NCBI GenBank assembly: GCA_022819605.1
Contig: JAJEGW010000090.1
Location: forward strand, 1 to 52,376
Direction of reading: 5' to 3'
DNA from: Silicimonas sp.
GTDB taxonomy: Bacteria; Pseudomonadota; Alphaproteobacteria; Rhodobacterales; Rhodobacteraceae
Length of the DNA: 52,376 nucleotides
The notes under the pieces are model-generated. The model was not told where the DNA came from. It made no database searches and saw only the letters and a list, made by a program, of their open reading frames with translations. How positions within the stretch are numbered: the stretch's first letter is position 1; every line of letters begins with the position of its first letter. Below, piece after piece: positions 17,048 to 26,769 of this stretch. Made by a program: the position numbers and the translations under genes.

Positions 17048-17938
17048 TCAGTCCCACTTCGCGACAGGCGGAAGGCTCATAAGGACCGCATTCGCGTCAT
17101 GGCCGGTTTCCAAGCCGAACTTCGTGCCCCGGTCGTATACGAGATTGTACTCGACGTAGAGACCGCGATGCCGAAGCTGAACTTCTCTTTCCCGCTCTGA
17201 CCACTCGGTCAGGCGACGACGCTCAACGATCGGCAAATAGGCCTCGAGAAAGGCGCGGCCAACGTCCTGAGTGAAGGCGAAGTCCGCCTCCCAGTCCCCA
17301 GTGTTCCAGTCGTCGAAGAAAATTCCGCCGACGCCCCTCGGGCGGCCACGATGCGTCACGAAGAAATACTCGTCCGCCCAGGCCTTGAGGCGCGGATGGA
17401 TGTCGGCGCCGTACGAGTCGCAGTGGGCCTTCTGCACCGCATGGAAGTCAGCCGTATCCTCTGCATGCTCAATGCACGGATTCAAGTCAGACCCGCCTCC
17501 AAACCACCATGCGCCAGGCGTCCAGAACATGCGCGTGTTCATGTGAACTGACGGCACGTGGGGGTTCTGCATGTGAGCAACAAGCGAAATGCCCGATGCC
17601 CAGAAACGCGGATCCTCGTCCATTCCAGGCACGCCGCGTGCCGCCATGGCCTCCTGCGCGCGCGCGTCGAGGGTTCCGTAGACGGTCGAGACATTCACGC
17701 CGACCTTCTCGAAGACCCGCCCCCCGCGCATCACGCTCATGATCCCGCCGCCCGCATCGGACCCGTCAGCCGATGCACGCCTTGTTTCGGTGATCTCGAA
17801 CCGACCGGCCATACTGTCCGAGTTCGGACCGATTACGTGAGCGTCCTCGACGCCCTCGAAAGCGGCCACGATCTCGTCGCGCAGGCTCTTGAACCATGAG
17901 CTGGCGCGGGACTTCCTTTCCTCAAGGCATTCTGTCAT
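17048..17938 (-). CDS. hemF: Oxygen-dependent coproporphyrinogen III oxidase
   Basis: This 296-aa enzyme performs the aerobic decarboxylation of coproporphyrinogen III to protoporphyrinogen IX in heme synthesis. The signature stretch PSVHMNTRMFWTPGAWWFGGG is spread around residues 150-170, and GGIFFDDW and EYNLVYDRGTKFGL follow. ATG 17938 is preferred over an ATG 24 codons upstream because it begins at the usual family start (TECLEERKSRASSWF). It is transcribed divergently from ileS. Confidence 0.93.
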   Translation of the reverse strand: MTECLEERKSRASSWFKSLRDEIVAAFEGVEDAHVIGPNSDSMAGRFEITETRRASADGSDAGGGIMSVMRGGRVFEKVGVNVSTVYGTLDARAQEAMAARGVPGMDEDPRFWASGISLVAHMQNPHVPSVHMNTRMFWTPGAWWFGGGSDLNPCIEHAEDTADFHAVQKAHCDSYGADIHPRLKAWADEYFFVTHRGRPRGVGGIFFDDWNTGDWEADFAFTQDVGRAFLEAYLPIVERRRLTEWSEREREVQLRHRGLYVEYNLVYDRGTKFGLETGHDANAVLMSLPPVAKWD

Positions 17939-18261
17939 CTGCTCGTCCGATCTCGGCCAGAACGGCCCAGGCACGTTTCCGGTAAAGCATCTCGCCTGCG
18001 ACTTGACCACACCTTTGACCCGAGTGGCAGCGCCGCCGACGCGAAATTCCAGTCTTGACCGTCGATAGCCATGATCGGACGTGCAATCTGCGCCTCATGC
18101 CGCCTTGTCCTGATCGGCTTCGCTGAATATAGAACGCTTCGTGACCTGCAAGGCGATCATAATTCGAATTACGTGCCCGGCGCTCTGACAGGCGAGCCGC
18201 CGGGAAAAACGTGCCGAGACTCTCCTTCGCCCGAACATCCACCCTTCAAGGACTCTGACCG
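17939..18261. other. Divergent intergenic region between hemF and ileS
   Basis: About 320 bases without a gene. It must hold both promoters; the clearest candidate is on the plus strand at 18105-18133. I saw no leader structure that would suggest attenuation of ileS. Confidence 0.5.
18105..18133 (+). promoter_or_regulatory. Possible sigma70-type promoter for ileS
   Basis: TTGTCC (18105-18110) and TATAGA (18128-18133) are separated by 17 nt, 128 nt before the ileS start. The match is moderate and was found by eye only. Confidence 0.35.
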
Positions 18262-21228
18262 ATGTGTGCCGACACACCAGACTACAAGGACACACTGCAC
18301 CTTCCCGAATCGGATTTCCCGATGCGGGCGGGATTGCCTGGGCGCGAGCCTGGCTGGCTGGAGAGATGGGAGAGGATCGGTGTCTATGACCGGCTTCGCG
18401 GCAAGCCTGGACGCGCGCAGTTCACGCTCCACGATGGCCCGCCCTACGCGAACGGGCATCTGCATATCGGCCACGCGCTGAACAAGATCCTGAAGGACAT
18501 GGTGGTCCGCTCCCAGCAGATGATGGGCAAGGACGCGCGCTATGTCCCCGGCTGGGACTGCCATGGCCTCCCGATCGAGTGGAAGATCGAGGAGCAGTAT
18601 CGCAAGAACGGACGCGACAAGGACGCGGTCGACGTGGTCGAGTTTCGCCAGGAGTGCCGCCGCTTCGCTGAAGGCTGGATCGACATCCAGCGGGACGAGT
18701 TCAAGCGTCTCGGCGTGACCGGCAACTGGGCCGATCCTTACCTGACAATGGCCCATCACGCCGAACGCGTCATCGCCGAGGAATTCCAGAAGTTTCTGAT
18801 GAACGGCACGCTTTACCGAGGCTCCAAGCCCGTGATGTGGTCTCCTGTCGAAAAGACGGCGCTGGCTGAAGCGGAAGTCGAGTATCATGATCACCATAGC
18901 CATACCGTCTGGGTGAAATTCCCCGTCGTGGCCTTTGATCGCGGCGCGGCGGCCGCAGTCGGCGATTCAGCGTCGAAGCAAACAGCGGACAAGGACGGCG
19001 ACTTGCGGGCATCGCGCCTGAAAAGCGCGAAGGTAGTCATCTGGACGACGACGCCATGGACCATCCCGCAAAACAGGGCCATCTGCTTCGGACCCGACAT
19101 CAGCTACGGGCTCTACGAAGTCACGGGACGCCCGGAGGAGTGCTGGGCGAAAATCGGGGATCTGTATCTAATTGCCGACGATCTGGCCGAGGCCACGCTC
19201 TCACAGGCGCGGCTGGAAACCACGATGTACCGGCGTCTCATGGATGTCGATGTCGCGGAGCTTGCCGCGATCACCTGCGCGCATCCCTTCCGGGACCATG
19301 CCGACAACGGTGAGTGGGACTTTGACGTCCCGCTTCTCAACGGCGACCACGTAACGGCAGAAGCCGGCACAGGGTTCGTGCACACCGCGCCGTCTCATGG
19401 CGACGACGACTACCAGATCGGGTTGAAGCACGGCCTGCCGATGACGTACAACGTGCTCGAAGATGGCTCGTTCCGCGAGGATCTCCCGTTCTTTGGCGGG
19501 GCCATCATCATCAAGCCAAACGGCAAGGAAGGCGACGCGAACAAGCGCATCATCGACAAGCTTGCCGAGGTGGGAGCACTGATCGCGCGCGGCCGTCTTA
19601 CCCACAGCTATCCGCACTCATGGCGATCGAAAGCGCCGCTTATCTTCCGCAACACGCCGCAATGGTTTGCGGCCATCGACCGTCCCGTAGGCGACGGGCA
19701 AGACGAGCATGGCGAGACCATTCGCGAGCGCGCGCTTAATGAGATCGACAATGTCCTCTGGACGCCACCGTCCGGTCGCAACCGTCTCCATTCAATGATG
19801 GAGACCCGTCCCGACTGGGTTCTCTCGCGCCAGCGCGCTTGGGGCGTGCCGCTGACCTGTTTCGTCAGGATTGGCGCAAAGCCGGACGATCCCGACTTCC
19901 TGCTGCGCAACGACGCCGTGAACGCCCGGATTCTAGATGCTTTCGAGAAGGAAGGCGCGGATTCCTGGTACAAGCCCGGCGCAAAGGAGCGCTTTCTCGG
20001 CAACGACGCCAACGCGGAGGACTACGAACAGGTCTTCGACATACTCGACGTCTGGTTCGACTCGGGTTCTACCCACGCCTTTGCGCTTCGCGACCGTCCG
20101 GACGGCACGGAAGACGGCATTGCCGACCTATACCTCGAAGGCACTGACCAGCATCGAGGCTGGTTCCACTCGTCCTTGCTGCAGAGCTGCGGCACGCAAG
20201 GCAGGGCGCCCTATCGCGGCGTGCTGACCCATGGCTTCACGCTGGACGAGAGAGGCAACAAGATGTCCAAGTCTCTCGGCAACACGATCGTGCCTGACGC
20301 GGTCGTCAAGCAGTACGGAGCTGACATCCTGCGCCTCTGGGTTGCGCAGACGGACTACACGGGCGACCAGCGCATCGGCCCGGAAATCCTGAAAGGTGTC
20401 GCTGACAGCTATCGACGCCTCCGAAACACGATGCGCTTCCTGCTTGGCAATCTTGCGGGATTCTCGGAAGACGAACGCGTTGCGCCCGCCGACATGCCCG
20501 AACTCGAAGCTTGGGTCCTGCATCGCATGGCGGAACTCGACCACAAGCTGCGCACGCGTTATGCGGCATATGATTTCCAGGGCGTCCTTCGGTCCGTCTT
20601 CGAATTTGCGACCTCCGATCTTTCGTCCTTCTATTTCGACATCCGGAAGGACGCGCTCTATTGCGATTCCAGTGACGGGCTGACCCGCAGGGCGGCTCGA
20701 ACAGTACTTGACCTGCTGTTCCACAGGCTGACGACCTGGCTTGCTCCCATTCTCGTCTTCACGGCCGAGGAAGTGTGGCTTGAGAGATTCCCGGGAGACG
20801 ACTCGTCCGTGCATCTCGCCGACATGCCCGAGGCCCCAAGGGACTGGCTCAATGAACCGCTTGCCCGGAAATGGGCCAGCATCCGCCACGTTCGCCGGGT
20901 CGTAACGGCCGCGCTCGAAATCCAGCGCCAGGAAAAGCGGATCGGCGCCTCGCTGGAAGCCGCGCCCATCGTTTGCGTCGAGGACCGGGACGTTCGCGAT
21001 GCGCTGAAGACCGTGGATTTCGCAGACGTCTGCATCACGTCATCCATTTCCGTCACGGGAGATCCCGCGCCGGCGGAGGCCTTCCGACTGCCCGGGGCGG
21101 ATGGAGTCGCCGTGCTCTTCGAGAAAGCCGACGGAAGCAAATGCGAGCGCTGCTGGAAGATCCTCCCGGATGTGGGAATGCATGCGCATCCAGGAACCTG
21201 CGTCCGTTGCAATGCCGTGCTTGGATGA
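18262..21228 (+). CDS. ileS: Isoleucyl-tRNA synthetase
   Basis: This 988-aa class I synthetase charges tRNA-Ile. HIGH is at residues 68-71, the GWDCHGLPIEWK editing/CP region follows, and KMSKS is at 667-671. The C-terminus has the zinc motif CERC (961-964) with a second Cys pair about 20 residues later, as in bacterial type IleRS. An AAGGA box lies a few bases before the ATG. It is slightly longer than E. coli IleRS, as is usual in alphaproteobacteria. Confidence 0.97.
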   Translation: MCADTPDYKDTLHLPESDFPMRAGLPGREPGWLERWERIGVYDRLRGKPGRAQFTLHDGPPYANGHLHIGHALNKILKDMVVRSQQMMGKDARYVPGWDCHGLPIEWKIEEQYRKNGRDKDAVDVVEFRQECRRFAEGWIDIQRDEFKRLGVTGNWADPYLTMAHHAERVIAEEFQKFLMNGTLYRGSKPVMWSPVEKTALAEAEVEYHDHHSHTVWVKFPVVAFDRGAAAAVGDSASKQTADKDGDLRASRLKSAKVVIWTTTPWTIPQNRAICFGPDISYGLYEVTGRPEECWAKIGDLYLIADDLAEATLSQARLETTMYRRLMDVDVAELAAITCAHPFRDHADNGEWDFDVPLLNGDHVTAEAGTGFVHTAPSHGDDDYQIGLKHGLPMTYNVLEDGSFREDLPFFGGAIIIKPNGKEGDANKRIIDKLAEVGALIARGRLTHSYPHSWRSKAPLIFRNTPQWFAAIDRPVGDGQDEHGETIRERALNEIDNVLWTPPSGRNRLHSMMETRPDWVLSRQRAWGVPLTCFVRIGAKPDDPDFLLRNDAVNARILDAFEKEGADSWYKPGAKERFLGNDANAEDYEQVFDILDVWFDSGSTHAFALRDRPDGTEDGIADLYLEGTDQHRGWFHSSLLQSCGTQGRAPYRGVLTHGFTLDERGNKMSKSLGNTIVPDAVVKQYGADILRLWVAQTDYTGDQRIGPEILKGVADSYRRLRNTMRFLLGNLAGFSEDERVAPADMPELEAWVLHRMAELDHKLRTRYAAYDFQGVLRSVFEFATSDLSSFYFDIRKDALYCDSSDGLTRRAARTVLDLLFHRLTTWLAPILVFTAEEVWLERFPGDDSSVHLADMPEAPRDWLNEPLARKWASIRHVRRVVTAALEIQRQEKRIGASLEAAPIVCVEDRDVRDALKTVDFADVCITSSISVTGDPAPAEAFRLPGADGVAVLFEKADGSKCERCWKILPDVGMHAHPGTCVRCNAVLG

Positions 21229-21259
21229 GCCCGGACGCGCCTAAACGGTTCGGCTCTGC

Positions 21260-21724
21260 ATGGATTTGCCAATGGCGTCCTTGACCTGCAAGAGCCCGAT
21301 CGGACCGCTGACCCTGACCGACGAGAACGGCGCGATCACGCGCCTGGACTGGGGTGGTGATGCTAGCGACTCCACGCCGATGCTGCATGAAGCGGCGCGC
21401 CAGCTTGCCCTTTACTTTGACGGCGATCTGACCGAGTTCGACCTCCCGCTGTCTCCCAGAGCGTCGCCAAAGCAGCTTCGGTTCCTCGATGCGCTGCGCG
21501 AGATTCCCTACGGTGAAACGCGAACTTACGGGCAAATGGCAAAGGCGCTCGGCATCTCCGCCCAGGCCGCCGGCCAGGCCTGTGGCGCCAATCCCATCGC
21601 GATCCTGATTCCCTGCCACAGGGTCACGGGAACCGGCAGCCTAGGCGGATTCTCGGCACCGGACGGAATCGAGAAGAAAATCGCGCTCCTGAAGCTCGAA
21701 GGTGCGGCTTCACTCCTTCTTTAG
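21260..21724 (+). CDS. ogt: Methylated-DNA-[protein]-cysteine S-methyltransferase
   Basis: This 154-aa suicide repair protein takes methyl groups from O6-methylguanine. The active-site motif IPCHRV has Cys119, preceded by the helix-turn-helix region with TYGQMAKALG and AAGQACGANP. A start at 21272 (MASLTC) is equally plausible. It lies 31 nt after ileS on the same strand. Its last 15 bases overlap the convergent GFA gene. Confidence 0.93.
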   Translation: MDLPMASLTCKSPIGPLTLTDENGAITRLDWGGDASDSTPMLHEAARQLALYFDGDLTEFDLPLSPRASPKQLRFLDALREIPYGETRTYGQMAKALGISAQAAGQACGANPIAILIPCHRVTGTGSLGGFSAPDGIEKKIALLKLEGAASLLL

Positions 21725-22129
21725 GATCATCGTCGTAAGCTTGGGATCGCGGCCCTCCGCCTGGGGCAATCCATCGGCAATTTCGTAATAGTCGCCCTTG
21801 TCCGCGCAATGGATGTGCCCGACCAGTCCGATATCTGTCGGACAGTCAAGCGTCCCCGCATAGATCGACAGGCTCTCTCCGGGACCGTCCCAAAACAGGT
21901 TCGAACCGCAGGTGCCGCAAAACCCGCGCCGCGCGGTCGGGGAGGATTCGTACCAGCGCGGCTCGCCGGAAATCTCCACAGCACCTCGGGGAGCAGATGT
22001 CGCCGCCACGTGATGTCCGCTCGTCTTTCGGCACTGCCTGCAGTGGCATGCGACGACCGGGCGCAGCGGTCCCCGCACCAAATACACAACCTGCCCGCAA
22101 AGGCAGGATCCCCTGTGAACATTCGGCAT
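21710..22129 (-). CDS. GFA-family (CENP-V/GFA) zinc protein
   Basis: This 139-aa protein has the zinc-binding Cys set of the GFA fold: Cys9 and Cys11 (SCLCG), Cys28, Cys30 and Cys33 (CHCRQC), and Cys71 and Cys74 (CGTC). Members are related to glutathione-dependent formaldehyde-activating enzyme, but most have no proven activity. An aaaggagggc ribosome site precedes the ATG. The 3' end overlaps ogt tail to tail by 15 bp. Confidence 0.88.
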   Translation of the reverse strand: MPNVHRGSCLCGQVVYLVRGPLRPVVACHCRQCRKTSGHHVAATSAPRGAVEISGEPRWYESSPTARRGFCGTCGSNLFWDGPGESLSIYAGTLDCPTDIGLVGHIHCADKGDYYEIADGLPQAEGRDPKLTTMILKKE

Positions 22130-22344
22130 TCAGCCCTCCTTTCAGGCACCCGTGGCCAGCCAAGCATGCCGGCGAAAGCCCCGAGCACAATGGCCCGCTC
22201 AACGCGGGTCCTGCAAGTTGCAGGCATGCCAGTGATCGGCAAGTCAGCCTGTCGCATCAGCCCTCTGCGGAATGCCGCTCCACATCCGGACCAAGACATC
22301 GTAGTCTGGCAGGGAGGCAGAAAACAAGACGGGCACCGGGCACA

Positions 22345-24465
22345 GTGAGCGGGCCGAACAAGAAGCGACGGACGCGTGTTGCAGGACGGCGTCGCGCAAC
22401 GCGGTCAAGTGCAAAGCCGCGAGGAAAGGCGGGCTTGGGCAGGCTCCTTTTGCTCGCTCCCCTTGCCTGGCTGCTGCGGGCCCTTGCGCGGATCACTTGG
22501 AGCATTGGCTGGCGCATTTCCCTGCTTGCGGCAATGGCCATTGCATGCGTGGTCCTGTTGTACGCGGCCACGCTGCCGCCTCTTCCGGAAATCGTGGATG
22601 CCCGCTCCCGCGGATCGGTCACGCTTCTCGACCGCAACGGCACGGTCTTCGCGTGGCGGGGCGAACAGTTCGGTGGCATGATCACGCCGGAAAACGTCTC
22701 ACCGCATCTCAAGAATGCCGTCATCGCGACAGAGGACAAGCGCTACTATCGACATTTCGGCATTTCGCCGAGGGGCATTGCCGGCGCAATTCGCATCAAT
22801 CTCCAGGAAGGTCGCGGCCCTTTCCGGGGTCACGGCGGTTCGACGATCACGCAGCAAACGGCAAAGCTGCTTTGCATCGGCAAGCGCTACAAGCCCGAGA
22901 CAGGCATGTCCGAGGCCGAATTCGAGGCGGACTGCCGCCGCACGACGCTTGCCCGCAAGATCTGGGAGGCCATCTATGCGCTCGCGATGGAAGCCCGTTA
23001 CTCCAAGGACGAGATTCTCACCATCTACCTGAACCGATCCTATCTCGGAGCGGGAACGCACGGATTCGAGGCCGCCGCGCAGCGATACTTCGGGATTTCA
23101 GCCAGGCACGTGGGACCGGCGGAGGCCGCCATGCTTGCCGGGCTTCTGAAGGCACCCAGCCGCTATGCACCGACCGCCAACCTGCAACGCAGCAGGGACC
23201 GCGCGGCGACGATCATTCGGCTGATGGAGAAGCAGGGCTACCTCTCCGCCAGTGAGGCCGCGCAAGCCCGCGAACACCCTGCCCGGCTGTCGGCGGCAGC
23301 CGCCGCCCGCGCCGGCGGCTATTTTGCGGACTGGGTCATGGATCTCGGCCCGCAATTCCTGACCCGGGACACGACCGAAGATGTCGTGATCCGCACGACA
23401 CTTGATCGGGACATTCAGGCGGCCGCGGACAAGGCGCTGCAGTTCGTATTCGACACCAAGGTCCGGGAAGGCTCGAAAGCGCAAGCCGCCGTTGTCGTCA
23501 TGAGTGCCGACGGTGCGGTTCGCGCCATGGTGGGCGGCCGAAAGGTCAAGGGCGTCGCAGGCCAGTTCAACCGTGCGGTCCAGGCCAAGCGCCAAACGGG
23601 GTCGGCCTTCAAGCCTTTTGTCTATGGCGCGGCCATCGATCTTGGCATCAGGCCGAACATGCAAGTCCGGGATGAACCGCTCTGTCTTGACGTACGCAGT
23701 TCGGGAAAGTGGTGCCCCGGCAACTACTCCCGCGAGTACAAGGGCGTCGTGACGCTCGAAGAGGCCTTGGCCGAGTCGCTGAACATCCCGGCCGTAAAGG
23801 TCTACGAACGCGTCGGTCGCGAGGCGGTCGTGCGCGTCGCGTCGGGATTCGGGATCGATGCCGGTGCCGCGATCGGACCGGCAATGGCACTCGGAACAGC
23901 GGAATCTACGCTTCTAGACATGACCGGCGCCTATGCGGGCATTCTGAACGGAGGCTCGTCGGTAGTGCCTTATGGCTTGGTGGACCTGCGCATCAAGGGC
24001 GATGATGCGCCCCTTCTCGAACAAGCCGGCGGCACGAGCGAACGCGTGATCAGCGAACCAGCTGCCCGCCAGCTGGTCTACATGATGAGCCGGGTCATCG
24101 AAGTCGGCACCGGCACGCGTGCGCGCCTTCCCGATCGTCCTGCCGCCGGAAAGACCGGCACCACGCAGGCGGCAAGGGATGCATGGTTCATCGGATTCAC
24201 GGCGGACTACGTCGCCGGAGTCTGGATGGGCTATGACGACAACACTCCGCTCACCGGAGTGACCGGCGGCGGCCTGCCCGCCGAGATTTGGAAGGAGACG
24301 ATGATTGGCGTCCATGAAGGCCTGCCGGTCCGACGGCTCCCAATGCCGGATCAAGGCGTCATTGCAAGCGCCGAGCCCGAGCGACAGGCCCCGGATCGAG
24401 CGCCGCAAGGCAACTTTGCCGAGCGCATGATTATCGGCATAATCAACGACATCTTCGGCAGATAG
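22345..24465 (+). CDS. Class A penicillin-binding protein (transglycosylase/transpeptidase, PBP1A family)
   Basis: This ~706-aa membrane enzyme polymerises and cross-links peptidoglycan. A basic cytoplasmic tail leads into a membrane segment near residues 57-78. The GT51 domain has the catalytic Glu130 in ATEDKRYYRHFGI and GGSTITQQ near 164-171. The transpeptidase domain has Ser420-Ala-Phe-Lys423, SLN at 478-480 and KTGT at 603-606. The start is uncertain: GTG 22345 is chosen because upstream residues in frame are not protein-like, although no good ribosome site precedes it. Convergent with trpF. Confidence 0.9.
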   Translation: MSGPNKKRRTRVAGRRRATRSSAKPRGKAGLGRLLLLAPLAWLLRALARITWSIGWRISLLAAMAIACVVLLYAATLPPLPEIVDARSRGSVTLLDRNGTVFAWRGEQFGGMITPENVSPHLKNAVIATEDKRYYRHFGISPRGIAGAIRINLQEGRGPFRGHGGSTITQQTAKLLCIGKRYKPETGMSEAEFEADCRRTTLARKIWEAIYALAMEARYSKDEILTIYLNRSYLGAGTHGFEAAAQRYFGISARHVGPAEAAMLAGLLKAPSRYAPTANLQRSRDRAATIIRLMEKQGYLSASEAAQAREHPARLSAAAAARAGGYFADWVMDLGPQFLTRDTTEDVVIRTTLDRDIQAAADKALQFVFDTKVREGSKAQAAVVVMSADGAVRAMVGGRKVKGVAGQFNRAVQAKRQTGSAFKPFVYGAAIDLGIRPNMQVRDEPLCLDVRSSGKWCPGNYSREYKGVVTLEEALAESLNIPAVKVYERVGREAVVRVASGFGIDAGAAIGPAMALGTAESTLLDMTGAYAGILNGGSSVVPYGLVDLRIKGDDAPLLEQAGGTSERVISEPAARQLVYMMSRVIEVGTGTRARLPDRPAAGKTGTTQAARDAWFIGFTADYVAGVWMGYDDNTPLTGVTGGGLPAEIWKETMIGVHEGLPVRRLPMPDQGVIASAEPERQAPDRAPQGNFAERMIIGIINDIFGR

Positions 24466-24549
24466 CAGGCCGAGACGACCCTTCGTTCAAGGCAGGTTCA
24501 CCGGATCTGTGAAGCAGTTCCAGCCGGGCGTCACCTCCAGGAAGGGTGA

Positions 24550-25191
24550 CTACGGAACCGCATTCAGAAACCGCCGGACGAGATCGGTGTCTTTGACGCC
24601 CGGTGCGCTTTCCACGCCCGAAGATACGTCGACCTGCCGGGCACCCGTCAGGGCGACCGCCTCGGCCACGTTTTCGTGGGTGAGACCGCCCGCCAGCATC
24701 CAGGGAACGGTCCAGCGACGGTCCGCGATCAGGGTCCAGTCGAAAAAAAGCCCGTTGCCGCCCGGCAGCTTGCCGTCCTTAGGTGGACGGGCGTCGACCA
24801 GGATCTGGTCCACGGCCTTCTCGTACAGGTCGATTCTTGCAACGTCATCCGCGTCCGAAATGCCAATCGCCTTCATGACCGGCAGGCGTGTCCGATCCCG
24901 GATCTCGCGCGCACGCTGAGGCGTCTCCGAACCGTGAAGCTGTAGCATGTCCAGTGGAACTGCTTCCGTGAGAGAGTCGATGAACGCGTCATCGGCATCA
25001 ACCGTCAAGGCAACCTTGGCCACGCCAGGCGGCACGTCCAGCGCCAACGCGCGCGCTACGGAAAGCTCCAGGCTCCGCGGAGACGGTGGGAAGAAGACGA
25101 ACCCGACATAGGCAGCGCCGGATTCAACCGCCGCCGACAGGGTGTCCGCGGTCGACAGCCCGCAGATCTTCACTCGCGTCCCGGACCTCAT
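24550..25191 (-). CDS. trpF: Phosphoribosylanthranilate isomerase
   Basis: This 213-aa TIM-barrel enzyme of tryptophan synthesis has KICGLS at the N-terminus (catalytic Cys), LQLHGSE in the middle, and VDVSSGVE near the C-terminus. It lies 21 nt downstream of the LapA-like gene in the ihfB-lapA-trpF order known from Rhodobacterales. trpB, which usually follows, is absent; instead a convergent penicillin-binding protein gene lies next. Confidence 0.95.
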   Translation of the reverse strand: MRSGTRVKICGLSTADTLSAAVESGAAYVGFVFFPPSPRSLELSVARALALDVPPGVAKVALTVDADDAFIDSLTEAVPLDMLQLHGSETPQRAREIRDRTRLPVMKAIGISDADDVARIDLYEKAVDQILVDARPPKDGKLPGGNGLFFDWTLIADRRWTVPWMLAGGLTHENVAEAVALTGARQVDVSSGVESAPGVKDTDLVRRFLNAVP

Positions 25192-25212
25192 GAGGCGGGT
25201 TTACCGCCTCGT

Positions 25213-25560
25213 TCAGCGGCCCTCAAGGATTTCGATGACATCGTCGTCCGATGCGGAAGAGCTTCGAGTCTTGCTGAATTCCTCCTCAAGCCTTTGCCGC
25301 TCCCTCCGTTCGCTGGCGGCCCTGGCACGGTGCTTGTGCTCGCGCAACCATTCCCACAGGAAACCTAGCGCCAGTCCGATCACGCCCGCTGCAAAGAGAA
25401 CGACGAAGGTTGGCAGGGTGATTTCCCAGTCGAATCCGGCAAGACGCGAAACTTCGGCAGGCAGCAAGCGCACGCTCAGCGGATCGCGATTCGCCAGCGC
25501 GACCGTGATCAAGGCAATTGCAAGGACTCCAAGAAAGAGGAGGCGGATGGCACGCATCAT
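25213..25560 (-). CDS. LapA-family (DUF1049) membrane protein
   Basis: This 115-aa inner-membrane protein has two hydrophobic segments (residues ~5-23 and ~50-72), the conserved [10 protein letters not shown] after the first, and a charged C-terminal helix ([13 protein letters not shown]). This is the LapA/YciS layout, linked in E. coli to control of lipopolysaccharide synthesis. Its first ATG overlaps the ihfB stop; a second ATG follows directly. Confidence 0.8.
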   Translation of the reverse strand: MMRAIRLLFLGVLAIALITVALANRDPLSVRLLPAEVSRLAGFDWEITLPTFVVLFAAGVIGLALGFLWEWLREHKHRARAASERRERQRLEEEFSKTRSSSASDDDVIEILEGR

Positions 25561-25841
25561 GCCTTTCCGTTCAGGCGATCCCTCAACAGCTTTCCGGTCT
25601 TGAAGAACGGTACATGCTTTTCGTCGACGTTGACGCTTTCACCGGTCCGGGGGTTGCGTCCGATGCGGGATTCCCGCTTTTTCACGGAAAATGCGCCAAA
25701 GCCCCTGAGTTCGACCCGGTTGCCTCGTGACATTGCATCAATGATCGAATCAAAGATCGTATTGACGATACGTTCGACATCTCGCTGGTACAGGTGTGGG
25801 TTCTCTTCGGCAATCTTTTGCACCAGCTCCGACCGTATCAT
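25557..25841 (-). CDS. ihfB: Integration host factor beta subunit
   Basis: This 94-aa HU/IHF-fold protein begins [19 protein letters not shown] and carries the DNA-bending arm with [13 protein letters not shown] 25841 is chosen for the ggggggaag box and because it matches the family N-terminus; a longer frame upstream is spurious. In related genomes rpsA usually lies directly upstream; here a 550-bp gene-free stretch does. Confidence 0.95.
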   Translation of the reverse strand: MIRSELVQKIAEENPHLYQRDVERIVNTIFDSIIDAMSRGNRVELRGFGAFSVKKRESRIGRNPRTGESVNVDEKHVPFFKTGKLLRDRLNGKA

Positions 25842-26394
25842 CTTCCCCCCCTGTGTGCTTTGTTGGTCGCATTGAAGAATTCGGCGACCACGGGAGACTA
25901 TACGCAGAAAGGCGCGATTGCGAAACATCCTAACATCCCAAAGGGCGGAAATTCGCGGAATCCCGCCACCTGTTGCCCGAATTCGGGCACGAAATCGGCC
26001 GAGTCAGGTCGCAATTCCTTCCTCGGCTTCCAACCGAACGGTTGAAAGGCGGTCTGCCGTCGGGCGATTCGCGGAACTCCGGAATGCTCCTGCGCACCTG
26101 CCTGCCCAGATTCCACGAACCTCCAAGCACCGCCTGGGCAGCGCTTCTTGCCCGGCAGACTGCGGTTCTCCGGAACGGCATCGTGACACATCGGTGCGCC
26201 GACCGCAGACGCGAGGACGTCGTGCGGGATGAGGATCGTCCGGGCAACGGCAGGAATTCGAGGTTTCTCAATCCCGACGAATTGGTCTACAAGCATACCC
26301 GCACCTGGCCCGACTGCCGGGAAGCCGGAACGGTGACCGGCGGTCTGCAGCGGACGCCCGGAAGAAGGGCCGCAAACTCCGACTGAGGATTCCC
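25842..26394. other. Long gene-free stretch upstream of ihfB and the HIT gene
   Basis: About 550 bases between two divergent genes. Open frames exist on both strands but none has a ribosome site or recognisable motif. A 16-bp perfect palindrome lies at 25974-25989. The related phrases ttcgcggaat and ttcgcggaac recur, suggesting some internal repetition. Confidence 0.5.
25974..25989. repeat. 16-bp perfect palindrome
   Basis: TGCCCGAATTCGGGCA reads the same on both strands. It lies 133 nt upstream of ihfB and about 405 nt upstream of the HIT gene. It may be a protein-binding site; no promoter elements are clear beside it. Confidence 0.4.
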
Positions 26395-26769
26395 ATGTCC
26401 TACGACTACGACGATCAGAACATTTTCGCGAAAATACTCCGCGGCGAGATTCCAAACACCACGGTCAAGGAAACCGAGCATACATTGGCCTTCAAGGACA
26501 TTGCGCCCCAGGCCCCGCACCACGTCGTCGTCATCCCCAAGGGCCAGTACGTGAATGCGGATCATTTCGTCTCTGAGGCGAGCGACGGCGAAATCGCCGA
26601 CTTCTGGCGCACGCTTGGATCCATCTGCCACGAAATCGGCGTGAGTCCGGATCAGGGCACCGGTTACAGGTTGATCGCAAATTCAGGTCCGGACAGCGGA
26701 CAGGAAGTCCCGCACTTTCACGTGCACATACTTGCCGGCCGGCCCTTCGGGCCAATGCTGAATTCCTGA
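26395..26769 (+). CDS. HIT-family (HinT-like) nucleotide hydrolase
   Basis: This 124-aa histidine-triad protein carries the active-site pattern H107-F-H109-V-H111 near the C-terminus and the N-terminal DDQNIFAKILRGEIP. HinT-like enzymes hydrolyse purine phosphoramidates such as AMP-lysine. Single gene, normal length. Confidence 0.93.
   Translation: MSYDYDDQNIFAKILRGEIPNTTVKETEHTLAFKDIAPQAPHHVVVIPKGQYVNADHFVSEASDGEIADFWRTLGSICHEIGVSPDQGTGYRLIANSGPDSGQEVPHFHVHILAGRPFGPMLNS

Noticed and set aside
25898..26455. 185-codon minus-strand frame in the ihfB/HIT gap
   Set aside because: No ribosome site, low-complexity basic composition, no recognisable domain, and it runs into the HIT gene.
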